The notes under the pieces: generated by a model
Told to the model about the DNA's origin: nothing
Seen by the model: the letters and a program-made list of their open reading frames with translations, nothing else
Database searches by the model: none
Program-made: the position numbers and the translations under genes
Shown: piece after piece, positions 36,901-47,335 of the stretch
Position numbering within the stretch: the stretch's first letter is position 1
Layout: each line of letters starts with the position of its first letter
NCBI RefSeq assembly: GCF_000003815.2
Contig: NC_049994.1
Span: 1,834,643-1,898,642, forward strand
Length of the DNA stretch: 64,000 nt
Source of the DNA: Branchiostoma floridae
Lineage: Eukaryota > Chordata > Leptocardii > Amphioxiformes > Branchiostomatidae
Direction: 5' to 3'

Positions 36901-39900
36901 TTTTCGACCAAACAATGACATGAGTGTTATACGTAACGTGTTGCTCTCATTGTAATAGCGGTTCCCTTCCATTTATACAGTCTGCAGTCTCGGCTGGTCC
37001 AAATACGGTTCCGTATGCTTCCGAGCTTTCACCGGCAGCGTGGACTACGCGGGGGCCAAGGCCGCCTGCCGAACAAAAGGGGGTCGTCTGGCCATGCCTA
37101 AAGACAGGAACACCAACGACTTCCTCGTTCGGCTGAAGAACGGAAACAGCCGAAGTGTCCCCGCCTGGATTGGGTTGAACGACATCAGTCACGAGGGGCG
37201 CTTCGTCTGGGAGGACGGTCATGTTCTCTGGCCCCGACAGTTTGCGGACTGGGCGCCTGGCGAACCCAACAACATGCCCGTTGGACACGGAGACTGTGTG
37301 AAGATCGAGAAAGCCAACATCTTGAGCGCGTATGCGAACAGGTGGAGAGATTACATCTGTAGTGGGCATCTCGGTTTCATCTGTGAAAAAGGTGAGGCTT
37401 GTCATCTCTTGCTGCTTTTTCTCCCAAAATTTAAAAAAAAACACGATACTGCGCTCTGTGCCTCCAATACGCAGTGTGTGTATGTATGTGTGTGAGTGTG
37501 TTTGTTTAATATATGTGTGTACATGTGTTTGGGGGACGAACATACAGTTTATTGTACTTTAATGTACTGTACTTAACTATAAGCCACTTGTTATAATTCC
37601 TCTCATATCAATGAAGATGAAAATGGTATTTTTTGTATTTTTGCTATTCAATCCTTCTTAATAATTAACATATTCAGCAGGGAGGAACGCATAAAGGAGT
37701 TGGTTTGATCTCATCAAACTATACCGCCTTTTCTGCATGGCAAATACCAATTTGAAAAAAAACTTGCCTCTTCTATCCTGTAGCTCCCACCCGGCCCGGC
37801 CCGGCGGCAGGTCGGGCGGCCCCCAGCGGGTGTCAGCATCAGCTCGCGGCCGTGCACCGCTCCACCGCCATGACGGTCAAACTCAGCAATCATGCCGCCA
37901 TCTTGGAGAAGGTGGCAAAGAGCCTCATGACCAGGTCAGTGATCATAGTTCTCACCACCAACCAACCAACGAACCAACCCACCAAAGCCACCTAACACCT
38001 AACCAATCTAAAAAGAATGTAGTTCCTTTAATGTTCTTTCTTGATGTCGACCGTCTATTAATACAGTAAGTAAAAGTTTATCGCAAATTCTTGCCAGTGG
38101 GCTAATTGCAGGTAACATAAGAGTGTAAAAACAATGTCACAATTGTCTACTCTAGTCTAAAGCTAGTAAAAGCTAACTCTAAATCCTGGCCATGGGTTAT
38201 TGGGTTCGACTCCTTTTTCGAAAACATTGGAAGACGAAAGATCCCACATTTTCTATTATGTGTGGGTTTTGTGATGTTACAAGGAGAACTGTTTTCTTTT
38301 TGTCAGTGAATGTGAAAAAAATTGGGTGGGATTTGGTGGCCTCTTTAAACAGCTCTTTTCTTTCGTGATCGTAGAAAGAGCAGTTTGACATAAAATGTGT
38401 TTCGTCTTCCACCACGTTTGACATGCTCTGTTTGCACGTTCTTTCACACACGAATAGCTTCTTGTACCGCCCTCTCTCGATCAATTTCAAGAGGGTGGGC
38501 ACTAGTTCTAATTGATAAGACCATTGTCTTGTTGTGATTCTTATTTCAAACATACAAAGCAAGTTTATCTCGTTGAACTTCATTTGATGCCAGTTTGGAG
38601 TAGAAACATAGAATTACGATTAAAGAAATATTTCGGAGTTGAAGATTGTAGATGTTTGTAACCGTATTGTTCCAGTGCCGGTGGTCCCAGTCTGGACGTG
38701 CTGTCCCGGATAAACTCTCGTTACATCACCAGCGTTTGTCATGGGACAATGGTGGCGGCGTGTCCTAAAACAGCCACCCCAGAATTCCGTTCGGCAGACG
38801 GCCGTTGCAACAACCAGCGTCACCCCCTGTGGGGGAGCACCGAACAGTGCCTGAAAAGGTTGCTCCCTCCACAGTACGACGATGGTATATGTCTGGTTAT
38901 TGCAGAAGTCGTTTGATAGTGCAAGTTGCTGTTAACTTTTTAAATCCCATCAAATCGCTACAGAAAAGGGTTGCAACCCCTATGACTAGACTTAAACTGT
39001 GGTCCATTGCTGAAGATAATATAGCCAGCTGGCGTCAACCAATCAGAAGTCCCCATTGGTCCAAGACTCATACGTTATAAGACCTTATAAGCATTATGAT
39101 ATACAGGTTCTTGAACCATATGTTGTGTAACCCTATAATGAACGTGTAAATGCAATATATATGATGTTTTCTCCTTAGTGAGTAAAACTCAGATCACGTT
39201 CCTTCTTGTGCTGAAATGATTTCTAATGAATGCTGATCTAACCGTAGGTCTTATGTCACCACGCACCACCGGCCGGAATCTCACCCCCCTCCCCAAAGTG
39301 CGACGTGTCAGCCTCGTCATGCACGAGGACCTGCGGAAATCCAGCCCGGTCAACACGCACATGGTCATGCAGTTCGGACAGTTCCTGGACCACGATTTTA
39401 CTTTAACACCCAGCTTCCAGGAGGAAGGTTGGTTATACCTATCAACATCGCTCTAAACGTTTAATCTTTGCAAAGACGCCTGGGGCGACCTTAAAGCGCT
39501 CTGCATGAAAACTGGCCCACTGCCTCGCACACGTGACCTAACTGACACGTGATTTCGGCAATAGATAAAGGTGTTTAGTATTACAAAAAAAGTGAAGGAG
39601 CGGGGACCTTGCAATCAGTGGTATTTGGAGTATTGATGACCGGTAGTTATGTGAAAATGGAATGGTATAATCCAGTCGCTGTCCCGCCGACTAACGATGA
39701 TAAGCGATGTTGTCATGCATGTTTTATACTTCCTCAGGTCTGGACTGCACCTGTGACTCCACGGACGAACGTTGTTTCAACATCCACGTCCCCTCCGATG
39801 ACCCTGACTTCAGTGGACGGCCCTGCCTGGGATTTTCCCGCTCCCGCTCCTGTCCGAACGAAGGGTGCCGCATGGGCCGCCGGCAGCAGCTCAACCAGAT

Positions 39901-42622
39901 CACCGCCTTCGTGGACGCCTCCAACGTCTACGGCTCCTCGGAGGATGAGATGTCCTCGCTTAGAAGCAGAAGTGAAACTAGAGGTAGGTCATAACCATAT
40001 CCTGTCCCTACAAGTTTGGATACAAGCGACATGGATGGGCTGTCTCGTTGGCCTCCCGGAAATCATAGTCTGAGCAGGTTGAACCAAGTTCGCAGTTACG
40101 GTAGAAGGTGCTCTATGCTGTAATGCTTTGGTCACAATCGGAAAAAAGGAGAAGTTCACGGGCTGTTCTTTTGGCACTTTCGGGCTTGACGCTGACGTGG
40201 CCCCGTGAGACGCCCTGCGTCTATAATTAGGACCCGGTCGGGTTCCGGATCAACCCGGAACACGTCGACAAATAGGCGCTGAGACCTATACATGAAAACA
40301 CCGTGATGTGCCCCTGCGGTTTTCGGCAGTCCATCGGGACAAATTTGTGGCTTCGTAGCCCGACCGAGGGTACACCCCGTACGGGTACGCCCCGGCGCAA
40401 TTGTGACCGAAGCCTACTTTAGTAAGTGGTAGGTGGCACCAGTTAATATTTGCTCAAGGTTTAGCTCAAGACGATCTTCTCATTTGTGACAGTGGTGGTG
40501 ACCGACTTCTGATGTCATATTCCCATCAGGTCACGAGTCATAGAGGACCGTTTGCAAGCTGGTGATTAGATTACTTGATGTAATACAAACTTGACGATTT
40601 TTTGCTTTTTAGCTTCTTAAAGTAACATTGTAGCTCAGTTAAGTGTGTTAAGAAGAAGGGCGGTAAAACCGGCTATATACGGTAGATTTGAGCAAACCTT
40701 TACACACACGATGTTTCGTGTCTAAAGCACGTCCGTTGTTGTTCTACCCACAGCCCGCGGCCTGCTGAAGTCCAGACCGAACCCTGCAGACGCTAACAAG
40801 AAGGAGCTCCTGCCTGGCGCCATGACGGAGGATTTCGAGTGTGACGAATTCACCGGATCCGAGACGTGCTCGCAGGCCGGGGACGTCCGTGTGAACGAGC
40901 AGCCGGGGCTGACCTCCATGCACACTGTCTTCCTGCGAGAACACAACCGGATCGCCAGGGGGCTCTGCCGACTCAACCCGCGCTGGGATGACGATCGGGT
41001 GTTCTACGAGACCAGGAAGATCATCGGCGCACTGATGCAGAAGATCACGTACGGCGAATTCCTTCCTCGCGTTATTGGACCTGCCGCAATGGCAGCTAAT
41101 CAATTACGGCTCCTCTCCAATGGCTTCTATCGTGGGTATAGCGCAAGCGTAAACCCAACCATCTTCAACGTCTTCGCCACGGCAGCCTTCCGTTTTGGCC
41201 ACAGTCTCGTTCAGAACAGTTTCAACCGCTTTGCTGCAGACTTCACCCAGGGCAGTACATGCCCGTTTGAACTGGCCTTTGCTTTCTTCAACCCTTCCCA
41301 CATCTTCGACAACGCCCAAGGCGGCCCGGACTCCATCCTACGCGGCCTGACGGCTCAGCCGCATCAGGACTTTGACCGGTTCATGGTGTCGGGCCTGACG
41401 AAGCGCCTGTTCGCGGTTCCTGCCGGGTCGGACAGAGGCCTGGATCTGGCGGCTCTGAACATCCAGCGGGGTAGAGACCACGGGCTGCCCGGCTACAACG
41501 CCTGGAGGGCGAGGTGCGGGCTCCGCAGAGCGGCGAAGATTGGCGACCTGGCGAGGGAGATCCCTGACGCCACCACACGGCAGAAACTGGGGAGTTTGTA
41601 CAGGTTCGAACTGAGCTCACATTGCTTATCGTTCTTGTCGTAGTCACAACAGCAGGCTTTTGCTAGGGTCGGCGGGAGAAAATACTGCCCAAAGTATAAG
41701 AGGCACTAAACACGGTTACCGTAGTGATATAAAAAGTTAACGTTAAAGCTCGGTTGTTTCTAGACATAATATTAGGAAAACCAAATACCTCAATGATATC
41801 CGTGTATTTTGTGCGGTCTCACATAACTACCTGTTGTCTCACGTGGGAGCTAGTGGTAAGCCTTGGGTAATCCATTCAGAAGAAAGAAGGTGAAATAGAT
41901 GTGTTGCATTTTTTTATTTTAGCCACGTGGACGACATCGACGTGTTCGTGGGGGGTCTTGCTGAGGAGTCCGTGTCGGGCGGTGTCGTGGGTCCAACCTT
42001 CGCCTGTCTGATCGGCATGCAGTTCCAGAACCTCCGCAAGGGGGACCGCTTCTGGTTTGAGAACCCCGGACAGTTTTCATCAGGTCTGTCGACATCTCTT
42101 GATAGTTAGTATCAAAGGTATAACATTCAACTCTAGACCAATTATGTCCCTAAGGGAAGTTGAACGCGACAGAATACTAAGAAGATCCTATGTAACTGCA
42201 TGTGTCTCAGCAAGCTAATACAATATTACTTAATGTCCCCTTTCCTGTTCCCCAGCCCAACTTGCAGAGACCAGTTTGGCTCGTTCGAAAGAAGGAAATG
42301 ACGATGTTACGTAATTGGATGTGTCTATCTATTTTCCCGCCTTTCCGTTTTTCCCCTGCCCAACTAGCGGAGATCAGGAAGCACAGCCTGACTTGTGCTG
42401 GATGTGTCTCATCAAAACAAATGTTTGTTTATTTTCCGTTTTTTCCCAGCCCAACTAGCGGAGATCAGGAAGGCCAGTCTGGCCCGGATCCTGTGCGACA
42501 ACACGGACGGCACGACCCAGATGCAGCCGGATGTCTTCCGCCAGCACACACAGCCTGGGAACGAGAGGGTGGCCTGCTCGTCTTTGCCCCAGATGGACCT
42601 CACCAAGTGGCGTCAGTGGTAG
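33817..42622 (+). CDS. Secreted C-type lectin/animal haem peroxidase fusion protein (9 exons found)
   Basis: Nine exons (33817-33944, 36981-37391, 37784-37934, 38676-38884, 39248-39427, 39738-39983, 40754-41603, 41923-42083, 42450-42622) join through GT-AG introns with matching phases. They give about 835 codons ending in TAG; the start exon is missing. Order: hydrophobic signal core (FLAVLLAMVAIVTS), short helix-rich segment, C-type lectin domain (residues about 43-180), linker, then a full haem peroxidase domain (about 230-835) like myelo-/thyroid peroxidase and peroxidasin. Seen: distal His in GQFLDHDF, calcium loop ITAFVDASNVYG, catalytic Arg in GDVRVNEQ, proximal His in FRFGHSLV, and LNIQRGRDHGLPGYNAW. 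Such enzymes use hydrogen peroxide to oxidise halides or phenols. The protein is predicted secreted. The C-terminus has no membrane segment. Lectin-directed oxidant delivery is an inference. Confidence 0.9.
33967..35512. repeat. Possible DNA element in intron 1 with 39-bp minisatellites
   Basis: CCCTTTCACACGAGA at about 33970 faces TCTCGTGTGAAGGG at about 35500, as terminal inverted repeats would. Inside are two small arrays built on the palindrome CCTGGATATCCAGG: units at 34046, 34085 and 34121, and units at 34502, 34541 and 34580 (39-bp period). A related site is near 35010. No transposase is seen. Confidence 0.4.
36440..36790. repeat. Repeated palindrome-like GGTAACAAACGTTACC motifs
   Basis: The motif occurs in one orientation near 36440, 36461 and 36606 and inverted near 36762, just before the lectin exon. 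This may be the remains of a MITE within intron 1. Confidence 0.45.
36981..37391 (+). CDS. C-type lectin domain exon (phase 1-1 cassette)
   Basis: 411 nt, acceptor TATACAG, donor AAAG/GTGAGG. It encodes a complete long-form C-type lectin domain: paired Cys near the start (CSLGWSKYGSVCF), AKAACRTKGGRLAMP, the WIGLND core, an EPN sugar/calcium motif (WAPGEPNN), HGDCVKI, and RWRDYICSGHLGFICE. EPN predicts calcium-dependent mannose-type binding by family knowledge. The usual WND is WRD here, so calcium affinity is uncertain. Both ends are phase 1, so skipping keeps the frame. Confidence 0.9.
37784..37934 (+). CDS. Lectin-peroxidase exon: linker/propeptide
   Basis: 151 nt between CCTGTAG and CCAG/GTCAGT, phase 1 in and phase 2 out. 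It encodes a Pro/Ala/Gly-rich stretch followed by a helical HAAILEKVAKSLMTR segment, like the region that precedes the peroxidase core in related proteins. Confidence 0.75.
38197..38583 (-). pseudogene. Non-LTR retrotransposon C-terminal fragment in a peroxidase intron
   Basis: A minus-strand frame has the pattern ELVPTLLKLIERGRYKKLFV, then a degenerate Cys/His box ending VEDETHFMSNCSFYDHERKE. This matches the C-terminal region after the reverse transcriptase in several metazoan non-LTR families. It lies inside the intron between 37934 and 38676. There is no reverse transcriptase core. Confidence 0.6.
38676..38884 (+). CDS. Peroxidase exon: start of catalytic domain
   Basis: 209 nt, acceptor TTCCAG, donor GATG/GTATAT. 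It encodes RSADGRCNNQRHPLWGST and LKRLLPPQYDDG, the hallmark start of animal haem peroxidase domains. Confidence 0.9.
39248..39427 (+). CDS. Peroxidase exon: distal haem histidine
   Basis: 180 nt, acceptor CCGTAG, donor GAAG/GTTGGT. It encodes SPVNTHMVMQFGQFLDHDFT. The DHD triad corresponds to the haem-linked Asp, distal His and a calcium-ligand Asp of myeloperoxidase-type enzymes. Confidence 0.9.
39738..39983 (+). CDS. Peroxidase exon: calcium-binding loop
   Basis: 246 nt, acceptor TCCTCAG, donor AGAG/GTAGGT. It encodes a Cys-rich segment (DCTCDSTDERCF) and LNQITAFVDASNVYGSS, in which T, F, D and S match the calcium ligands of myeloperoxidase. Confidence 0.9.
40100..40700. other. Peroxidase intron, no extra exon seen
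   Basis: This is part of the 770-bp intron between the calcium-loop exon and the main catalytic exon. No further coding block or recognisable repeat was found. Confidence 0.5.
40754..41603 (+). CDS. Peroxidase exon: main catalytic core
   Basis: 850 nt, acceptor CCACAG, donor ACAG/GTTCGA. It carries the catalytic Arg and haem-linking Glu (VRVNEQ), LTSMHTVFLREHNRIA, the proximal His (AAFRFGHSLV) and ALNIQRGRDHGLPGYN. The residue after the Glu is Gln, not the Met that gives myeloperoxidase its sulfonium link. Confidence 0.92.
41923..42083 (+). CDS. Peroxidase exon: C-terminal core
   Basis: 161 nt, acceptor TTTTAG, donor TCAG/GTCTGT. It encodes HVDDIDVFVGGLAEESV, GPTFACLIGMQFQNLRKGDR and FWFENPGQFS, strongly conserved across animal peroxidases. 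Confidence 0.92.
42185..42449 (+). repeat. Partial tandem copies of the last intron/exon 9 boundary
   Basis: CCCAACTTGCAGAGAC (about 42255) and CCCAACTAGCGGAGATCAGG (about 42359) precede the true exon at 42450, each after a pyrimidine-rich tract. The first keeps a CCCCAG acceptor but diverges after about 12 bases. The second has CTG where the acceptor AG should be and loses similarity after AGGAAG. Confidence 0.75.
42450..42622 (+). CDS. Peroxidase terminal exon
   Basis: 173 nt, acceptor TTCCCAG. It encodes AQLAEIRKASLARILCDNTD, then CSSLPQMDLTKWRQW and TAG at 42620-42622. The ARILCDNT segment is the usual end of the peroxidase fold. No C-terminal domain follows. Two decoy partial copies of its 5' edge lie just upstream. 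Confidence 0.9.
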
Positions 42623-42690
42623 GTCTCCTGGACAAAGTAGCCGGTTCGCTTTCCTTAAACCAGGCGTCAGTCTCAAATTGTATGGACCTT

Positions 42691-42990
42691 TTTCGGCCAC
42701 CATCCTCCTACATCCGACAGCGAAACCGCCTGTCTGGATGTACCCTGCTCTTTCAACCGTCAACCTTAGTTCTTGACCGCCCTTCTTATAAATATTAATG
42801 AGCTTACCCTTATATATGCGAGACCCCTTTTAAAAACTGAAAGGCCTGTTCTCTGATTGGCTGACAGCTGGTTTGGGGGGGGGGGGGGGAGACATCCACA
42901 GGAATTAAGAGTGAAGGTTGAAAGAGCAGAGTACATCCAGACAGGCGGCTTCGCTGTTGGATGTCCCTGCGTAGGAGGATGTCGGCCACA
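42691..42990. mobile_element. Foldback repeat just 3' of the peroxidase gene
   Basis: 42691-42768 and about 42904-42990 are inverted copies (CATCCTCCTAC, CCGCCTGTCTGGATGTAC and CTCTTTCAACC blocks) around a ~135-bp loop with a G-run. It begins about 70 bp after the stop codon, so it may lie in the 3' UTR. Confidence 0.65.
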
Positions 42991-42999
42991 TGCCATAGC

Positions 43000-44050
43000 T
43001 CCTTCCGTAAATTATCTTTGGCCACTACAATTTTAATCATTTATTCACCCTGAGGGTAGTCGGACCTGGGCAAAATCAGCAAAATGTACAGACAAATGCA
43101 ATAAAGTCTTCATTCTAGATGGAGAAAGAAATGTATTTGCCATCCTGAATCTGAACCGGCTGCTCGAATTGTGAGACAATCCAATGACTGCGCGCTGTTC
43201 TATCAGCATTTAACTAACAATGGTTCCTTTAGCGTTAGAAATGCAGGACAAAAAAGTCAAATTTCACTATAACGTAGACTAGATGTGATAAGAAATGTAG
43301 TTACTGTATGGTAGATAATTATAATGTAATGATATTTAGTTTCAGCAATATGATAATCTAATTACGCGTAGGGCTTCCAACATATAGTGCTATTGCAATG
43401 TTGAAAATGAATTTTCACAGTGACCAGTTTACCTGCCTGTCGATACGTACTTGGCCGTAGTTACAGATACCAACTGGAAGGTTGTGTGGCTGCCAGTGTA
43501 CACTACAAACATCACAAAACTAACAGCTCTCCATATAGCACTACAGTAGAAGCCGCTTAATTGCACACTCCATTTGCCATTGCATTCCGTGCAATTATCC
43601 GGATAGTGCAACAAACCGAAGTTATCAAACAGGACTGCACGGGATTTGGGGATTTTGTGCAGAAGTCTGCGATTGGTGTAGTTCACTAGAATTACAAGAT
43701 ATGTACGAGTAACAAAGTACAGTAGGTACGAAGTGTAGCCTAGTTTCCTGCAACAACATAATCGATAAGTGGTGGCTTTCGTAATTGTTCAGACTAGAGC
43801 TCTGTGGAACTGTACACCGTACTGCATGTACGTTTGTTAAATTGCAACTAACAGCCAATGTATGAGACATTCTACCGCAAAAAATTATCTGTTTCGTTCG
43901 TTTGCGTCTGACCCGGAGTTACTATCATTATTTTTTATACGCTTTGACAAACACGACAGACGTGGTGGTGGCGCACTCTCAAGTTATCTACTTATATTAG
44001 CGCCACTACTATGTATACAAGTATATGTCACAGTAGAGATCACGATCCAG
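43000..44050. other. Gene-free stretch with one transposon-like end
   Basis: CTACAGTAGAAGCCGCTTAA at about 43541-43560 resembles the TA-flanked CAGTAGAA end of pogo/Tigger elements. I did not find a partner end. Nothing else was recognised. Confidence 0.3.
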
Positions 44051-44059
44051 TAGAATCGC

Positions 44060-44370
44060 CGATTCTCCTAGGAGAGATCGCGATCGTAGTTTCTCCTAGG
44101 AAATAGACTGCGATCGGGATCTGTCCTAGGACAATCGGCGATTCTACTAGTACAGATTGCGATCGGGATCTCTCCTAGGAGAAACTCCGATCCAAACTCA
44201 AATGATGCTAAGATATAGGAAACAGACTGCGAACGGGATCTGTCCTTGGACAATCGGCGACTCTACTAGTACAGATTGCGATCGGGATCTCTCCTAGGAG
44301 AAACTCCGATCCAAACTCAAATGATGCTAAGATATAGGAAACAGACTGCGAACGGGATCTGTCCTAGGAG
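44060..44370. repeat. 119-bp tandem repeat rich in CCTAGG and GATCGGGATC
   Basis: Two full units (for example TACAGATTGC at 44151 and at 44270) plus partial units. Each is built of palindromic CCTAGG and near-palindromic GATCGGGATC blocks with the spacer CAAACTCAAATGATGC. Confidence 0.75.
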
Positions 44371-44859
44371 AAACAAAACTTAAGGCCCTCAAAATTTACA
44401 GACAACTAAAAGCTTGGGAAAATAAATAAATCAGGCTGTAAATCGTTTAGAAGCTGTGATGAAATTTTGAGTTATAGTTACAATTTTGGAACTAATGGAA
44501 TATGACACAGAATGGGCTTCCACGAAGTAATAAAGAAACCTGAACATTATCGGGAGGTGTCAATAAGTTAACGGAGTGTCCAATAAGCCGCGAAAGTTTG
44601 CCGAGGAGTTTTGGTTGATGTAATTGAGGCAGTGGAGTATGTAATGGATGACTGTTTCGGACCTGCACCCGTAGCTACATGCTTATATGAAATGAGTTGA
44701 AATTTGACACAGATGTACAGGCACATCGTCTGCATGTGAGCATGTCTCGATTTGCTCTCACTGCAAATTTTACGTTGAGAAACTGAGTTGATCTCAAGAT
44801 TGAACACACCTTGGACGTTTGTCAGAGGCAAAGGGTACTGTAGGAAAAACACGCATGTA

Positions 44860-45440
44860 TAATTATTGATTGAATACCTTTATTGCACATTTTTACCGTA
44901 CAGGTCACAAGAAGACTTGCTGAAAAGATTCAGTTAAAACATACAAAATGTTCCAATATAAACTACTATTTAAATTTCTAACTACCAATAAGATATTGCA
45001 CAGGTGGGGTTAATAAACACATCAATATGTAGTTATTGTAGAGAAGAGGAAGAATCAGATATTCATTTATTTTGGGACTGTAGGGTGGTTACGCAATTTT
45101 GGATACAGGTAGAAGATTGGTATTTTAAACACACTGGGAATCATTTACAGCTTACTCTGTTCAATGTGGTATTTGGTGTTATGAGTGATCGTTGTCCAGC
45201 TTTGTCCAATTTTGTTATTTTGTTATAATTAGGTCAACATTTCATTTTCAAACACCGCAACAGACGTCTTAGCTTAGAATCATTTATTTCGTATATTTCA
45301 TACTATTTCAAACTAGAAAATATCATTGCTAGAAGACTAGATAAATTTCATACTATTTCAAATTAGAAAATATCATTGCTAGAAGACTAGATAAAACTAA
45401 AAAGCATATTGGTAAATGGGGGAAACTGATTTGATATGTC
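44860..45440 (+). mobile_element. L1/Tx1-like retrotransposon C-terminal fragment
   Basis: From about 44950 a plus frame reads FQYKLLFKFLTTNKILHRWG, then INTSICSYCREEEESDIHLF followed by WDC and FW. This is the Cys/His C-terminal box typical of L1/Tx1-type ORF2 proteins. Further relics follow to about 45434, including a ~51-bp tandem duplication (TCATACTATTTCAAA, then GAAGACTAGATAA) at 45297-45397. Just upstream (44865-44890) is a separate TTTATTGCAC retroelement 3' end. Confidence 0.7.
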
Positions 45441-46438
45441 TTATGTACTACTGAAACGGTAATTGGGGTACAAATTCTTGAACTTCATTTGTTATTACAT
45501 TCACTTTGATTTACTTATCAGTTCTATAGGTTCTCACGTGTGTCTCTCTGTTTTTGATTTACGTGCCATGCATGAGCACGTCGGTAGAACGCACTGCGCC
45601 TGTTTACTAAAGGACCGCATTTAAGAAAGTATGTGCGTATATAAGGGTAAAATCATGTGTAACATTTTACATGAAACCATGTCTCTAAAATATACTGTGC
45701 AACAAGCGGGATTTCAATGCAACGTTGACCAAACCACCAGGGTTCGCGCAGGCGCAGTACGTTCTACCGACGTGCTCCATGCATGTGTTTTTTCTTTGAA
45801 AATAAAAAAAATCATCTTAAAAAAAGATACAAAATGAAACTATCGTTGGATAAATTCAACTTCTCCTCGCTTTTCTTTTCTGTTATAGTGGATATAAATA
45901 ATGACAGATATCTCAATAGGTTACATGCGCTAATTGTTATTTCTGAACTCGTAATATTTCCCCTTTTACAGCTGCTAGGATTTCTTGATGTCACACACGA
46001 ATAAGTTGTTAAAAGGTTGTTGCCATCTTGAACTCAACTCAATCGCTCAATAAAATTGGCATAATAGCATATCGAGGTAATTTAGTCTCAAGACGATAAG
46101 TATCTTTACCTTTGCGCTATATTTCACCTGTTATAAGTCTAATGGCATTTCTCTTTGACTTTCGGTCGTAACATGCTAGACACTGAACATTTCATAGAGT
46201 GTATATTGTGCTATCTTGATGTACCTGCTATCATTGTTATGCTTAAGCCTGAAAACTATTTCCTATGGACGAATTTTATGATTTGGTGTTGTTGTGTGGT
46301 GTTTCTGAATAAATAAATCTCTATACAACGGTTTTTCTTATCATTGAAGTTCATCTGCGTTGGCAAATGACTATGTAAAAGAAGACTACGTACAACTATG
46401 TAAGGGGAGTTGTACCCCTTAGCAGAGAAAACGAAATC

Positions 46439-46670
46439 ATGCGAAAAATTGGCAAAGATAACACCGAGAGAGCCTATACTGCTGCCTTTATTGCTACAAA
46501 GGAAACTAACTTATATAAGTTACAGTGCTTTCAATACAAGATCATTCACAACTACCTGGTGACAAACAGCTGGCTAAGAAAAGCAAATCTAGCAGAAAAT
46601 GACCAGTGCAACAACTGTAAAGAGCAACATACGACTGAACATTTGCTTGAATGTGTATTGTAAAAATGTT
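46439..46670 (+). pseudogene. Second L1/Tx1-like C-terminal fragment
   Basis: A plus frame contains NLYKLQCFQYKIIHNYLVTN, LRKANLAENDQCNNCKEQHT and TEHLLEC, the same Cys/His arrangement as the fragment at 44950-45100. It is frameshifted soon after the last Cys. There is no reverse transcriptase core. Confidence 0.65.
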
Positions 46671-47029
46671 GAAACATTTTGGAAACAGTTCTGTATCTGG
46701 TAGAAATGGTATACCAACCAGGACTTGGTAACGTCACTAGATGAAAATACAATGACGTATGTACGGAGTAATGGACATCGAGGGCTACCATCCTACTTCC
46801 AAACTTTCACATTGTATTCTTATTGTTAAATACTGTATCTATCTATGTTTTGAAATTATGCACTAACTGATCTAATCTGATCTAATCTGATCTTATCTAA
46901 TGCAACAGCAAAAACAATCTAGTTAATATAATACAAGTCGTTTTTGAAAAGGAGTCTTACAGTAAGATCTTTTCATAAATGTTCTTATGCCGATACTTGA
47001 TTCTTCTACTGATATTGTCATTTGAAGCC

Positions 47030-47335
47030 TATTGTTCAACAATCCTTTTCTCACATCAAGATCAGAATATTTTCTTAATTTGAAGATTGGTGTTCTTACA
47101 CCAAGACTGCCTTTCTTACTTTAAGAGCATAGTTCATTTTGCCTAGAGATATTTTCTTACTTTCGATATTGGTGTTCTTACACCAAAATCTAGATTACCT
47201 TTCTTACTTAAAGAGCACACTTCTTGTTGCCTAGATGTATTTTCTTTCTTTCTAGATTGGTGTCCTTACACCACGACTGCCTTTCTTACTTCAAGAGCAC
47301 AATTCTTGTTGCCTAGAAATATGAACAGATACTAA
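47030..47335. repeat. Short tandem repeat, about 84-88 bp, three units
   Basis: TTGGTGTTCTTACACCA recurs at about 47087, 47171 and 47259, each followed by TTTCTTACTT(C)AAGAGCA and TTGCCTAGA. Each unit contains a small hairpin (GGTGTTCTTACACC). Confidence 0.65.

Noticed and set aside
36981-37391. Lectin exon as an independent gene
   Set aside because: No start or stop of its own, both splice sites are in phase 1, and they match the flanking exons on the same strand.
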